Counted from the first letter of the stretch, positions 40,673 to 50,264 are shown. The stretch is 64,000 nucleotides of DNA from Bradyrhizobium viridifuturi (GCF_001238275.1 NZ_LGTB01000009.1:124001-188000), one strand, 5' to 3'. The notes: a model not told the origin generated them from the letters alone. A program made the numbers and translations.

Positions 40673-41340
40673 ACGAGCCGTTGCTGAAGGTGAAGCCGGC
40701 GACGATCAACTCGACGGAATTCTTCGCGCGGGCCCGCACGCGGCTCAGTTTCGAAGTGCCGCCGGGCCTGGTCGATCCGCATATCATTCCGCGCACAGGA
40801 GATTCCGGCAACGACCGGATGCTCGAGATCGTCGCGCAGGAGCAACCGGTGCGGCCGGCGGCGGTGCTGATCCCGGTGGTCGATCATCCCGAGCCGACCG
40901 TGCTCCTGACGCAGCGTTCGCCCAACCTCTCGAGCCACGCCGGCCAGATCTCGTTTCCCGGCGGCAAGATCGACGCCACCGATGCCTCGCCGCTCGATGC
41001 CGCGCTGCGCGAAGCCTGCGAAGAAGTCGGCTTGAAGCGGGAATTCATCGACCCTGTCGGCTATCTCGACCTCTATGGCACCGCGTTCGGCTTCCGTATC
41101 CTGCCGACGGTCGCCAAGGTGAAGCCGGGATTTGCCCTTGAGATCAACGAGGCCGAAGTCGTCGATGCGTTCGAAGTGCCGCTCGCTTTCCTGATGAACC
41201 CCGAGAATCATCAGATTCACACCAAGGAATTCCGCGGCATGGACCGCTCCTATTATGCGATGCCGTTCGCCGAGCGTTACATCTGGGGCGCGACCGCGGG
41301 TATCCTGCGCGTGCTGTATGAGCGGATCTATCTGTCATGA
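40669..41340 (+). CDS. CoA pyrophosphatase, Nudix family
   Basis: A 223-residue Nudix enzyme, start TTG at 40669 overlapping the stop of DUF1285. It has the Nudix box GGKIDATDASPLDAALREAC followed by EEVGL, and the CoA-pyrophosphatase extension LTQRSPNLSSHAGQISFPGG (UPF0035 motif) just before it. It would split coenzyme A and derivatives into 3',5'-ADP and 4'-phosphopantetheine. It overlaps the next gene by four bases. Confidence 0.9.
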   Translation: MNEPLLKVKPATINSTEFFARARTRLSFEVPPGLVDPHIIPRTGDSGNDRMLEIVAQEQPVRPAAVLIPVVDHPEPTVLLTQRSPNLSSHAGQISFPGGKIDATDASPLDAALREACEEVGLKREFIDPVGYLDLYGTAFGFRILPTVAKVKPGFALEINEAEVVDAFEVPLAFLMNPENHQIHTKEFRGMDRSYYAMPFAERYIWGATAGILRVLYERIYLS

Positions 41341-41600
41341 TCCGCACGGTGTTGACCGAGATCGGAATCTTCCTGATCCCTTTCGCGGTTTATGCCATCT
41401 TCCTCATCACGACGCGGTCCGGCGTGACGCTGCCGGCGTCCTGGCCGCTCGACATGATCATGAAGCTGACGCTGGCGGCGCTGGTGATGGTCATCGTGAG
41501 CTTCGTGCTGCTCGCCGAATTGACCGGCGCGCCGCCGAACTCGACCTATGTTCCCGCTCACATCGAGAATGGCAGGCTGGTGCCGGGGGCTGAGAAATGA
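41337..41600 (+). CDS. DUF6111-like small membrane protein
   Basis: An 87-residue protein starting MIRTVLTEIGIFLIPFAVYA, with two membrane helices (about 7-27 and 42-62) and a short polar tail ending LVPGAEK. It lies between the Nudix and cca genes and overlaps both by four bases (ATGA). It resembles the small alphaproteobacterial protein DUF6111. Function unknown. Confidence 0.75.
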   Translation: MIRTVLTEIGIFLIPFAVYAIFLITTRSGVTLPASWPLDMIMKLTLAALVMVIVSFVLLAELTGAPPNSTYVPAHIENGRLVPGAEK

Positions 41601-42853
41601 GCGAGGTGCGCTTGCTGTCCGACGCGCCATGGCTCGCTTCGGGGCCGGCGGCGCGGGTGCTCGGCCTGCTCAATGCCGACGGCGAGGAGGCGCGGGTGAT
41701 CGGCGGCGCCGTACGCAACGCGCTGATGCAGATCCCGCTCGCCGACGTCGACATCGCCACCACCGCACTGCCGGAGGAGGTGATCCGCCGCGCCAAGCGG
41801 GCGGGCATCAAGAGCGTGCCGACCGGCATCGAGCACGGCACGGTGACGCTGGTCATCGACGGCCACCCTTTCGAAGTGACGACGCTGCGCGAGGACACCG
41901 AGACCTTCGGCCGCAAGGCCAAGGTGGCGTTCGGGCGCGACTGGGTGCGCGACGCCGAGCGGCGCGACTTCACCATCAACGGCCTGTCGGTCGATACCGC
42001 TGGCGTCGTGCATGATCACGTCGGCGGCCTCGCCGACATCGAGGCGCGGCGGGTGCGCTTCATCGGCGATCCCGCGCAGCGGATCGCCGAGGACTATTTG
42101 CGCATCCTGCGTTTCTTCCGCTTCCACGCCGCCTATGGCGCAGGCGAGGTCGATCGTGCCGGCTATCTCGCCTGCATCGGCGGCTGCAGCGGATTGCCCG
42201 GCCTGTCGGCCGAGCGCATCCGGATAGAGACGCTCAAGCTCGTGGTCGCGAACGGCGCCGCCGGTGCGGTGGTCGCGATGGCAGATGCCGGGTTGCTGCA
42301 GTTGGTGTTCGGCGGCGTTGCCTATACCGGGCCGCTCGCGGCGATGATCGAGATCGAGAGGCTGATGGGGCTCACGCCGAGCGCGATGCGCCGGCTCGCC
42401 GCGCTGACAGTCGCCGTGACCGAGGACGCGCGGCGTATCGCAAGCCGGCTGCGGCTCTCCAACGCCGAGGCCAAGGCGCTGGATTCGATGGGCCATCGCT
42501 GGTGGCGCCTGCCCGGCATGGACGAGGCGCATGCCAAGCGCAGGCTCTACCGGCTCGACGAGGAGCCGTATCGTGACCGCCTGCTATTGGCTTGGGCGCG
42601 CACCGGCGCGGACCGCGATGTCGATCAGTGGCGCGCACTCGCCACGTTACCGCAACGCTGGCGCGCGCCTCACTTTCCCTTGAGGGCGTCGGATTTCATC
42701 GCGCGCGGGATTGCCGAGGGACCGGCATTGGGGCATGTACTGACCTTGGCCGAGGATGCTTGGCTAGCCGCGGATTTCCCGCTCGATCCGCAGGTGCTGT
42801 CTGGCATCGCCGACCAGACCGTTTCCCGTTTCACCCGCGACCATCGGCTTTGA
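41597..42853 (+). CDS. cca: CCA tRNA nucleotidyltransferase
   Basis: A 418-residue class II enzyme that adds or repairs the 3' CCA of tRNA. The N-terminus has VIGGAVRNALMQIPLADVDI, with the GG motif and catalytic Asp pair, and the flexible loop segment DAERRDFTINGLSVD. The polymerase head and the neck/body domains follow to about 400. It is the fourth gene of the coupled cassette, and its stop overlaps the TTG start of tauE. Confidence 0.93.
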   Translation: MSEVRLLSDAPWLASGPAARVLGLLNADGEEARVIGGAVRNALMQIPLADVDIATTALPEEVIRRAKRAGIKSVPTGIEHGTVTLVIDGHPFEVTTLREDTETFGRKAKVAFGRDWVRDAERRDFTINGLSVDTAGVVHDHVGGLADIEARRVRFIGDPAQRIAEDYLRILRFFRFHAAYGAGEVDRAGYLACIGGCSGLPGLSAERIRIETLKLVVANGAAGAVVAMADAGLLQLVFGGVAYTGPLAAMIEIERLMGLTPSAMRRLAALTVAVTEDARRIASRLRLSNAEAKALDSMGHRWWRLPGMDEAHAKRRLYRLDEEPYRDRLLLAWARTGADRDVDQWRALATLPQRWRAPHFPLRASDFIARGIAEGPALGHVLTLAEDAWLAADFPLDPQVLSGIADQTVSRFTRDHRL

Positions 42854-43614
42854 ATTTCCTCTCCGGCTTCGCAGACATCTCGCTCCTTCAAATTCTGCTC
42901 GTCGCAGCCGTCGCCCTGTTTGCTTCCGTGATCGGAGGCCTCGCCGGCTACGGCACCGGCGCCTTGATGCCGCTGGTGCTGGTGCCGATGGTCGGTGCCG
43001 AGCCGGTCGTGCCGATCATCGCGATCTCGTCGATCTTCACCAACAGCAGCCGCTTCATCGCCTTTGTCAGATTCGCCGATCGCCGCAAGGCGATCATCGT
43101 GATCGCGGCGGCGCTATTCAGCACGGCGCTCGGCGCCTACGGCTACACGCGGCTGACCAGTGCGGGTGCTGCGCTGGTGATCGGGAGCATGCTGATCCTG
43201 AGCGTGCCGCTGCGGCGGCTGCTGCGCAAGCACAGCGTCAGGATCGGCGAGCGCGGCCTTGCGGCCGGTGCGGTCGGCTATGGCGTCGTGGTCGGCGGCA
43301 CCGCGGGCTCCGGCGTCATCCTGCTGTCGCTGCTGATGGCGGCGGGCCTCGAGGGTGCCGCCGTGGTCGCGACCGATGCGGTGATCTCGCTCACGAGCGC
43401 CGCGGTCAAGATCTCGGTGTTCGGTCTGACCGGGGTTATCACCGCACAGGTGCTTGCGCTTGCACTCCTGATCGGCCTGGTCGCCATTCCCGGCGCATTC
43501 CTCGCCAAGGCTTTCGTGGAACGGATGCCGGTGCACATCCACGCCGCAATCCTCGATGCTGCCGTGATCACCGGCGGCGTGGTGATGATCACGAGCGCGC
43601 TGCGAGCATTCTGA
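42850..43614 (+). CDS. TauE/SafE family sulfite/anion exporter
   Basis: A 254-residue membrane protein with about seven to eight helices, starting MNFLSGFADISLLQILLVAA from the TTG at 42850, which overlaps the cca stop. The family motifs are GGLAGYGTGALMPLVLVP and SGVILLSLLMAAGLEG. TauE/SafE proteins export sulfite or sulfoacetate, but many relatives have other anion substrates. A perfect hairpin follows. Confidence 0.8.
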   Translation: MNFLSGFADISLLQILLVAAVALFASVIGGLAGYGTGALMPLVLVPMVGAEPVVPIIAISSIFTNSSRFIAFVRFADRRKAIIVIAAALFSTALGAYGYTRLTSAGAALVIGSMLILSVPLRRLLRKHSVRIGERGLAAGAVGYGVVVGGTAGSGVILLSLLMAAGLEGAAVVATDAVISLTSAAVKISVFGLTGVITAQVLALALLIGLVAIPGAFLAKAFVERMPVHIHAAILDAAVITGGVVMITSALRAF

Positions 43615-43626
43615 CGGGAAGCGGAA

Positions 43627-43659
43627 GCGATGCTGCCGGCACCTGCCGGGCAGCATCGC
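43627..43659. terminator. bidirectional terminator-like hairpin
   Basis: GCGATGCTGCC pairs perfectly with GGCAGCATCGC around an 11-base loop. It lies between the tauE-like gene and the convergent DUF2158 gene. No long T-run, so it may work together with Rho. Confidence 0.55.
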
Positions 43660-43668
43660 CTGAAAGAC

Positions 43669-43941
43669 TCACGCGGCCTTGCGCTTCTTCTTGCGGTCGC
43701 CGTCGTTGTCCTCGTCGTCTTCTTCTTCCTCGTCGTCGTCCTCGTCTTCGTCGTCTTCCTCTTCATCGTCCTCAGGATCGAGCTCGGTGGATTCGAGGGC
43801 GACGAGCGGCAGGGTTTCGCGAAACAGATCGCCGTCCGTGCCCATCCACAGACACTCGACCTTGTCTTCCTCGACTTCGACGACCGTGATCGGATGGCCG
43901 CCGGATTTCAGCATGACGACATCGCCTGGTTTCAGTTCCAT
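43669..43941 (-). CDS. DUF2158 (YodC) domain protein with long acidic tail
   Basis: A 90-residue protein. The first 50 residues are the YodC-like DUF2158 fold: MELKPGDVVMLKSGGHPITV then VECLWMGTDGDLFRETLP. Residues about 57-82 consist almost only of Asp and Glu, followed by a basic end RKKKRKAA. The tail is coded by GAC/GAG repeats and is far more acidic than in short family members. It may be an electrostatic arm for a nucleic-acid or ion partner. Function unknown. Confidence 0.8.
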   Translation of the reverse strand: MELKPGDVVMLKSGGHPITVVEVEEDKVECLWMGTDGDLFRETLPLVALESTELDPEDDEEEDDEDEDDDEEEEDDEDNDGDRKKKRKAA

Positions 43942-44045
43942 GATCTTCCCTCCGCGCTGGATGACGCGGACGGCAAGCTAGCGACCGGTGATGACAGTCA
44001 AATCACGGATCGCGGCGGCCTCGATGGAATAGACGTGGAAAACAG

Positions 44046-44786
44046 CTATTTGCGTGTGGCCGGAACCAGTTCGGTCAGCGAGCGGATGATGCGGTCCGGC
44101 TTGATCGTCGACTCCGGCGGCAATCCGACTCCGTGCACGTCCATCCAGATCGCATAGATGCCGAGCCGCTGCGGCGCCACGACTTCCCACTCGAGATTGT
44201 CGCCGATCATCCAGGTGTCGGCTGCGGTGACGCCGAGTGCCTGCATTGCGTGCAGGTAGGCGCGCTCCTCCGGCTTGCCGAAACCGTGCTCGCCCTCGAT
44301 CTGGATGTGATCGAAGCGATGGCCAAGCGCGAAGCGTTCGACCTTGGCGCGCTGCATGTCGGCGGCGCCGTTGGTTACCAGCGCGAGCTTGATGCCGAGC
44401 GCCTTGAACGCATCGATCGCTTCATGCGCGCCGGGGAAGATGAACATCTCCTCCTCGCGATAGGCGGTGAAGCGATCGGCGATGCGGTCGGCGAGGTCGT
44501 CGGGCAGCGCGCGGTGGCCCGCCGCGGCCAGCTGAGCGAAGCCGCCCTTCACGGTGAGCCGGCGCGCCTCGCCGAGCTTGATCCGCCAGATCGGCTCGGC
44601 AGTCGACCAGAATTGCCGTGCAGAGGCCAACAACGCGGTTGCGACCATGTCCGGGGGCAGGGGCGCCAGCTCCGCGGCGAATTCAGTGGTGATCGCATTC
44701 CACGCGATCTCGGGACGTCCATAGGCCGACAGGATGGTGTCGTCCATGTCGATCAGCATCGCGCGCGGCAGCTTGGTCACGGCCAT
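44046..44786 (-). CDS. HAD family hydrolase
   Basis: A 246-residue HAD phosphatase starting [20 protein letters not shown] with motif I as DMDDT. Motif II is VTNGAAD, motif [13 protein letters not shown], and motif [14 protein letters not shown]. It belongs to the pyrophosphatase/phosphoserine-like subfamily; the substrate is unknown. Its start overlaps the hemF end by ten bases, so it is cotranscribed with hemF, but a role in heme metabolism is only a guess. Confidence 0.88.
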   Translation of the reverse strand: MAVTKLPRAMLIDMDDTILSAYGRPEIAWNAITTEFAAELAPLPPDMVATALLASARQFWSTAEPIWRIKLGEARRLTVKGGFAQLAAAGHRALPDDLADRIADRFTAYREEEMFIFPGAHEAIDAFKALGIKLALVTNGAADMQRAKVERFALGHRFDHIQIEGEHGFGKPEERAYLHAMQALGVTAADTWMIGDNLEWEVVAPQRLGIYAIWMDVHGVGLPPESTIKPDRIIRSLTELVPATRK

Positions 44787-45673
44787 TTCACCTCCGGCGG
44801 CAGCGATGACAGGATCGAATCCACATTGCCGCCGGTCTTCAGGCCGAAGATGGTGCCGCGGTCATAGAGCAGGTTGAACTCGACATAGCGGCCGCGGCGG
44901 ATCAGCTGCTCATCGCGATCCTCCGCGCTCCAGTCGGCCGCGAAATTGCGCCGCACCAGCTCGGGATAGATCTTCAGGAAGCTGCGCCCGACGTCCTGGG
45001 TGAAGGCGAGATCGGCCTCCCAGTCGCCGCTGTCATGCCAGTCGTAGAAGATGCCGCCGACGCCACGGGCTTCCTTGCGGTGCGGCAGATAGAAATAGTC
45101 GTCGCACCATTTCTTGTACTTGTCGTAGTCGGCCACGCCGTTCGGTCCGGTGCAGGCCGCCTTCATCGCGGCATGGAAGGCGACCGTGTCGGGGTCCTCC
45201 TGGGTGCGCCGCCGGTTCAGCACCGGCGTCAGATCGGCGCCGCCGCCGAACCAGGCCTTGGTGGTGACGACGAAGCGGGTGTTCATGTGCACGGCGGGCA
45301 CGTTCGGATTGCGCAGATGGGCGATCAGCGAAATACCCGAGGCCCAGAACCTCGGATCATCCGCGGCGCCGGGAATCTGTGCGCGGAATTCGGGGGCGAA
45401 CTCGCCATGCACGGTCGAGCAGTGCACGCCGACCTTCTCGAACAGCCGGCCCTTCATGATCGACATCACGCCGCCGCCGCCCGGCTTGCCAGTATGGTCG
45501 GTGCGATCCCAGGGGGTGCGCACGAACCGGCCCGCATCGCCGGGATAGAGCGTTGGGGAGGCGTCGTCCTCGAGCTTCTCGAAGGCCGCGCAGATGTCGT
45601 TGCGCAGGGTCTCGAACCAGCCGCGCGCACGCGCCTTGCGGTCTTCGATGATGGCGGGGTCTGTTGGCAGCAT
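44777..45673 (-). CDS. hemF: oxygen-dependent coproporphyrinogen III oxidase
   Basis: A 298-residue enzyme starting [20 protein letters not shown]. Signature segments are [40 protein letters not shown], and [19 protein letters not shown]. It converts coproporphyrinogen III to protoporphyrinogen IX with O2 in the cytoplasm, a step of heme synthesis. It lies two bases after queD, as part of trmL-queE-queD-hemF-HAD. Confidence 0.95.
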   Translation of the reverse strand: MLPTDPAIIEDRKARARGWFETLRNDICAAFEKLEDDASPTLYPGDAGRFVRTPWDRTDHTGKPGGGGVMSIMKGRLFEKVGVHCSTVHGEFAPEFRAQIPGAADDPRFWASGISLIAHLRNPNVPAVHMNTRFVVTTKAWFGGGADLTPVLNRRRTQEDPDTVAFHAAMKAACTGPNGVADYDKYKKWCDDYFYLPHRKEARGVGGIFYDWHDSGDWEADLAFTQDVGRSFLKIYPELVRRNFAADWSAEDRDEQLIRRGRYVEFNLLYDRGTIFGLKTGGNVDSILSSLPPEVKWP

Positions 45674-45675
45674 GA

Positions 45676-46053
45676 CTAACCTTGCGGGCCGAAATAGGTG
45701 CAGCTCTCGTTGCAGCTGTCGCGATGGACGCTGACGCGGGTCAGCTTGCCCGCGTGCTGCAACCGCTCCCAGATGAAGCGCGAGAGATTTTCCAGCGTCG
45801 GGACACCGATCGCCTCGATCTTGTTGAGGAACTTGTGGTCGAGCGTCTTCTGCACCTCGGCCATGGCGCGTTCGAGCAGGCCGAGATCGACCACCATTCC
45901 GGTTTTCGGGTCCGGCGTGCCGCGCACGGTCACCTCGGCTCGAAACGAGTGGCCGTGGATCTCCTCGCTGGCGGCACCAAAGGTCGTTCCGGACAGCGCA
46001 TGCGCAGCCTCGAACCGAAACGCTTTCGTCAATTCCCACATCTCGCTCAACAA
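45676..46053 (-). CDS. queD: 6-pyruvoyl tetrahydropterin synthase / QueD family protein lacking the usual catalytic Cys
   Basis: A 125-residue protein, start [20 protein letters not shown] (the inner Met at position 5 is also possible). Zinc ligands FEAAHAL and [12 protein letters not shown] are present. The Cys of the QueD motif C-x3-HGH is replaced by Ser (S-E-E-I-HGH). The C-terminal cysteines ([12 protein letters not shown]) remain. Beside queE it would make 6-carboxytetrahydropterin for queuosine, but the missing Cys leaves room for another COG0720 reaction. It is two bases upstream of hemF. Confidence 0.85.
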   Translation of the reverse strand: MLSEMWELTKAFRFEAAHALSGTTFGAASEEIHGHSFRAEVTVRGTPDPKTGMVVDLGLLERAMAEVQKTLDHKFLNKIEAIGVPTLENLSRFIWERLQHAGKLTRVSVHRDSCNESCTYFGPQG

Positions 46054-46131
46054 TCCAGTTCTGTCTCTAGTTTGGTCGCGTTTTCTTAATGCGAACCGGT
46101 ACCCACTTCGCTTGAAAACGCTCCGGTTGGT

Positions 46132-46764
46132 TCATCTAATCCCGAGCGTCTTGTGCGTCTGCACGCTGAGGCGCCATTGCGGGTGCTTCAGGCAATAGGC
46201 GATCGCCCGCTCGGTGTTCTCGATCACGTCGGGGCCGTCCATCGGCTGCAGCGAGAAGCGCTCGAAGGCAAGCCCCGCAAAGTCCTCCGGCGCATTCTCC
46301 GGCTGCGGATAGACCAGCTTGAGCTCGTGTCCGCTGCGCACCACGAGTTCGGATGCGGCCTTGGGGCTCACGCAGATCCAGTCGAGCCCGTCGGGCGGGG
46401 CGATGGTGCCGTTGGTCTCGATCGCGATCGCAAAGCCGTGGCCGTGCAGGGCCTCGATCAGGGCGGTGTCGACCTGCAGCAGCGGCTCGCCGCCGGTCAG
46501 CACCACGTAGCGGTCGGCCTCGCCCCCGGTCCATTGCGCGGCAATGGTGCCGGCGAGCTCGGCCGCGTCGGCATAGCGGCCGCCGAGCGTGCCGTCGGTG
46601 CCGACGAAATCGGTGTCACAGAACCGGCAGACCGCCCCGGCGCGGTCCTGCTCGCGGCCGCTCCAGAGGTTGCAGCCGGCGAAGCGGCAGAACACGGAGG
46701 CGCGGCCCGCATGGGCGCCTTCGCCCTGCAGGGTGAGAAAGATCTCCTTGACCGCGTAGCTCAC
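46132..46764 (-). CDS. queE: 7-carboxy-7-deazaguanine synthase
   Basis: A 210-residue radical SAM enzyme, start GTG at 46764. The Fe-S motif is VCRFCDTDFVGTDG together with the preceding Cys (FCRFAGCNLWSG). VLTGGEPLLQVD is a typical radical SAM GGEP motif. It converts 6-carboxytetrahydropterin to CDG, the first 7-deazaguanine, for queuosine synthesis. It lies 10 bases after trmL and 78 before queD. Confidence 0.92.
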   Translation of the reverse strand: MSYAVKEIFLTLQGEGAHAGRASVFCRFAGCNLWSGREQDRAGAVCRFCDTDFVGTDGTLGGRYADAAELAGTIAAQWTGGEADRYVVLTGGEPLLQVDTALIEALHGHGFAIAIETNGTIAPPDGLDWICVSPKAASELVVRSGHELKLVYPQPENAPEDFAGLAFERFSLQPMDGPDVIENTERAIAYCLKHPQWRLSVQTHKTLGIR

Positions 46765-46774
46765 CAAAAATCCC

Positions 46775-47260
46775 TTAAGTTGCCGGACCGGCAATTTCTG
46801 AGCCGGCAAATCCTGAACCCGTCTGCCGCAGCGCCTCACCGACGGCCATGGCCGCCGTGACCGCCACATTGAGCGAACGCATGGTCGGCCTGATCGGAAT
46901 CACCAGCCGCGCATCCGCGGCCGCGACCACCGCATCGGTCACCCCTGCCGTTTCGCGCCCGAACAGCAGCACATCGGAGGCCGCATACGCGAAATCAAGG
47001 TAGGATTTCGCCGCCTTGGTCGTGAACAGCACCAGCCGGCATCCTGCCTCGGCCCGCCATTCCTCGAATTTCGACCATGAGTCGTGACGCTTCAACCGCA
47101 CATGGTCGAGATAGTCCATACCCGCCCGGCGGAAATTCCGGTCCGAGCTGTCGAATCCCGCCGGTTCGATGATATGGGCTGCCACGTCCAGGCAGGCGCA
47201 GAGGCGCAGAATCGTCCCTGTATTCTGGGGGATGTCGGGCTGGAACAGCGCGATCTGCAT
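46775..47260 (-). CDS. trmL: tRNA (cytidine/uridine(34)-2'-O)-methyltransferase TrmL
   Basis: A 161-residue SpoU/TrmD-type knot methyltransferase starting MQIALFQPDIPQNTGTILRL. SAM-binding knot motifs appear as LLFGRETAGV and LVIPIRPTMRSLNVAVTAAM. It methylates the wobble ribose of tRNA-Leu isoacceptors. It is the first gene of the trmL-queE-queD-hemF-HAD run, so two wobble-position modification pathways are linked. Confidence 0.93.
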   Translation of the reverse strand: MQIALFQPDIPQNTGTILRLCACLDVAAHIIEPAGFDSSDRNFRRAGMDYLDHVRLKRHDSWSKFEEWRAEAGCRLVLFTTKAAKSYLDFAYAASDVLLFGRETAGVTDAVVAAADARLVIPIRPTMRSLNVAVTAAMAVGEALRQTGSGFAGSEIAGPAT

Positions 47261-47538
47261 GGTGCGGACGACCTGTGAAATCCGGATGAAATTGTCTCAA
47301 TAAAACATCGCTCGGCGCGGATTTCGTGCATTGCACGTGTGCGAGCCGATAGCGGGCTTGCGCTCGTCCGGCAAGGGTGCCAATAGAACGATTCTGGACT
47401 GCTGTTCCGCCATTTGGGGTGGGGAATAGCGGTTTTCTGCCGCCGCGGGGGCCGCGGGCGCCGGCAGCCTTTCTTGGGGCGCTTCCCAGCGTCTCTGGGG
47501 CGGTTCCACCGGCTGCAGAAAAGAAAGGGCTAGGAATC

Positions 47539-48067
47539 GTGACGACAGCGTCTTCGGCGGACCATCCGACACGCCGTGATTTTCTCTTTGTTGCAACCGG
47601 AGCTGCCGCCGTGGTCGGCGCAGCCGCCACTGTCTGGCCGCTGGTTGCCCAGATGAACCCGGATGCCGCGACGATCGCGGCCGGCGCGCCGATCCAGGTC
47701 GATCTGACCCCGATCGCCGAGGGCCAGGACATCAAGGTGTTCTGGCGCGGCAAGCCGATCTACATCAGCCACCGCACCAAGAAGCAGATCGAGGAGGCCC
47801 AGAAGGTGCCGCTCTCGAGCCTGCCCGATCCGCAGCCCGACTCGGCCCGCGTCAAGTCCGGCCACGACCAGTGGCTGGTCGTGATCGGCATCTGCACCCA
47901 TCTCGGCTGTATCCCGATCGCCCATGAGGGCAATTACGACGCTTCTTCTGCCCCTGCCACGCTCCCAGTACGACTCCTCCGGTCGTATCCGCCAGGGGCC
48001 GGCGCCCGCCAACCTGGCGGTGCCGCCCTACGCCTTCCTTACCGACACCAAAATCCAGATCGGCTAA
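47539..48067 (+). CDS. fbcF: Rieske iron-sulfur subunit of the cytochrome bc1 complex, frame broken at 47941 and 47961
   Basis: A 176-residue subunit when two bases are restored. The start is GTG at 47539 in front of [20 protein letters not shown], with a twin-arginine anchor. The first cluster box is CTHLGC (in [20 protein letters not shown]). The second box, CPCHGS, is spoiled in the read: GACGCTTC and CACGCTCC should be GACGGCTTC and CACGGCTCC. With both G restored the frame reads through to [14 protein letters not shown]. The protein passes electrons from ubiquinol to cytochrome c1. The precise reconstruction argues against real gene death. Confidence 0.93.
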
Positions 48068-48139
48068 GTCCCGGACCCTCCGGGACTTCGGCTTCCCCTT
48101 GGACCCATCGCGTCGTTTTTCTTCTTCAGGATCGCATCA

Positions 48140-50210
48140 ATGAGCGGACCATCTGATTTCCAACCGAGCAACCCCGCCTTGAAGTGGATCGAACGGCGCC
48201 TTCCGATCTTCGGCCTGATCCACTCCTCCTTCGTGGCCTATCCGACGCCGCGCAACCTGAACTACTGGTGGACCTTCGGCGCCATCCTTTCGATGATGCT
48301 GGCGCTGCAGATCCTGACCGGCGTGATCCTGGCGATGCACTACACGCCGCACGCCGACCTCGCCTTCAAGTCGGTCGAACTGATCGTCCGCGACGTCAAT
48401 TACGGCTGGCTGCTGCGCAACATGCATGCCTGCGGCGCGTCGATGTTCTTCTTCGCGGTCTACATCCACATGTTCCGCGGCCTCTATTACGGGTCGTACA
48501 AGGAGCCGCGCGAGGTGCTGTGGATCCTCGGCGTCATCATCTACCTGCTGATGATGGCCACCGGCTTCATGGGCTACGTGCTGCCGTGGGGCCAGATGAG
48601 CTTCTGGGGCGCCACCGTCATCACCAACCTGTTCTCGGCCGTGCCGTATTTCGGCGAGAGCATCGTGACCCTGCTGTGGGGCGGCTATTCGGTCGGCAAC
48701 CCGACGCTGAACCGCTTCTTCTCGCTGCACTACCTGCTGCCGTTCGTGATCGCCGGCGTGGTCGTGCTGCACATCTGGGCGCTGCACGTCGCGGGTCAGA
48801 ACAACCCGGCCGGCGTCGAGGCCAAGACCGAGAAGGATACCGTGCCGTTCACGCCCTATGCGACCATCAAGGACGCGTTCGGTGTCTCGTGCTTCCTGAT
48901 CTTCTTCGCCTGGTTCATCTTCTACATGCCGAACTATCTCGGCGACGCCGACAACTACATCCCGGCGAACCCCGGCGTGACCCCGGCGCACATCGTGCCT
49001 GAATGGTACTATCTGCCGTTCTACGCGATCCTGCGTTCGATCCCGAACAAGCTCGCCGGCGTCGTGGCGATGTTCTCGGCGATCATCATCCTGTGCTTCC
49101 TGCCCTGGCTCGACAGCGCACGGACCCGGTCGTCGAAGTACCGCCCGTTGGCCAAGCAGTTCTTCTGGATCTTCGTGGTGGTCTGCATCCTGCTCGGCTA
49201 TCTCGGCTCGCAGCCGCCGGAAGGCATCTATGTGATCGCCGGCCGCATCCTGACCGTCTGCTACTTCGCCTACTTCCTGATCGTGCTGCCGCTGCTCGCC
49301 CGCATCGAGACGCCGCGCCCGGTGCCGAACTCGATCGCCGACGACGTGCTGGCGAAGAGCAAGGGCAGGGCCGCGACCGCAGCCTCGGTGATGCTCGCGA
49401 TGGTGGTGGCCGGCAGCCTGCTGGTGGGCGGCACCCAGAACGCCAAGGCCGAGGAGGGCGGCAATGCGCCGCCGCAGCAGAAGTGGTCCTTTTCGGGCTG
49501 GTTCGGCACCTATGACCGCGGCTCGCTGCAGCGTGGCCTGAAGGTCTACAAGGAAGTCTGCTCGGCCTGCCACGGCCTGTCCTATGTCGCGTTCCGCAAC
49601 CTCGCCGATGCCGGCGGCCCCGGCTATTCGCCGGCGCAGGCGGCTGCGTTCGCATCCGAGTACAAGATCAAGGACGGCCCGAACGACCAGGGCGAGATGT
49701 TCGACGTCCGGGCCGCCCTGCGGACTACTTCCCGTCGCCGTTCCCGAACGAGCAGGCCGCGCGCGCAGCCAATGGCGGCGCGGCGCCGCCCGATCTCTCG
49801 CTGATCACCAAGGCGCGGTCCTACAAGCGCGGCTTCCCGCAATTCGTGATCGACTTCTTCACGACCTATCAGGAGCAGGGTCCCGACTACGTCGACGCCA
49901 TCCTGCAGGGCTTCGAGGAGAAGGTCCCGGCCGGCGTCACGATCCCCGAGGCTCGTACTACAACAAGTACTTCCCCGGTCACGCCATCAAGATGCCGAAG
50001 CCGCTGTCCGACGGTCAGGTGACCTTCGACGACGGCTCGCCGGCGACGGTCAAGCAGTACGCGCATGACGTCACCACCTTCCTGATGTGGGCCGCGGAGC
50101 CGCACATGGAAGAGCGCAAGCGGATCGGCATGCAGGTGTTCTTCTTCCTGGTCGTGTTCGCGATCCTGATGTACTTCACCAAGCGCAAGGTCTGGGCCGA
50201 CGCCCACTGA
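48140..50210 (+). CDS. fbcH: fused cytochrome b/cytochrome c1 of the bc1 complex, frame broken near 49705 and 49950
   Basis: A 690-residue precursor when two bases are restored, like B. japonicum FbcH. The cytochrome b part (1-400) starts [20 protein letters not shown], has eight helices, and has the paired heme histidines and the PEWY motif in [15 protein letters not shown] second signal segment (AAVSVMLAM region near 420) leads to cytochrome c1 with heme motif [16 protein letters not shown]. After FD the read has GACGTCC for GACCGTCC, and after VTIPEG the read has GAGGCTCG for GAGGGCTCG. The C-terminal helix [20 protein letters not shown] anchors c1. A strong terminator follows. Confidence 0.93.
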
Positions 50211-50230
50211 CCTCAGCTGTCGCGAGTTTG

Positions 50231-50255
50231 AAAAAGCCCCTTCGGGGGCTTTTTT
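50231..50255 (+). terminator. rho-independent terminator after fbcH
   Basis: AAAAAGCCCC pairs with GGGGCTTTTT around a UUCG tetraloop, followed by a T-run. It ends the fbcFH operon 20 bases after the fbcH stop. Confidence 0.92.
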
Positions 50256-50264
50256 GTTTCATGA

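Noticed and set aside
48137-49573. 478-residue open frame opposite fbcH
   Set aside because: It is an antisense shadow of a GC-rich gene, with Arg/His/Asp-rich composition and no motifs.
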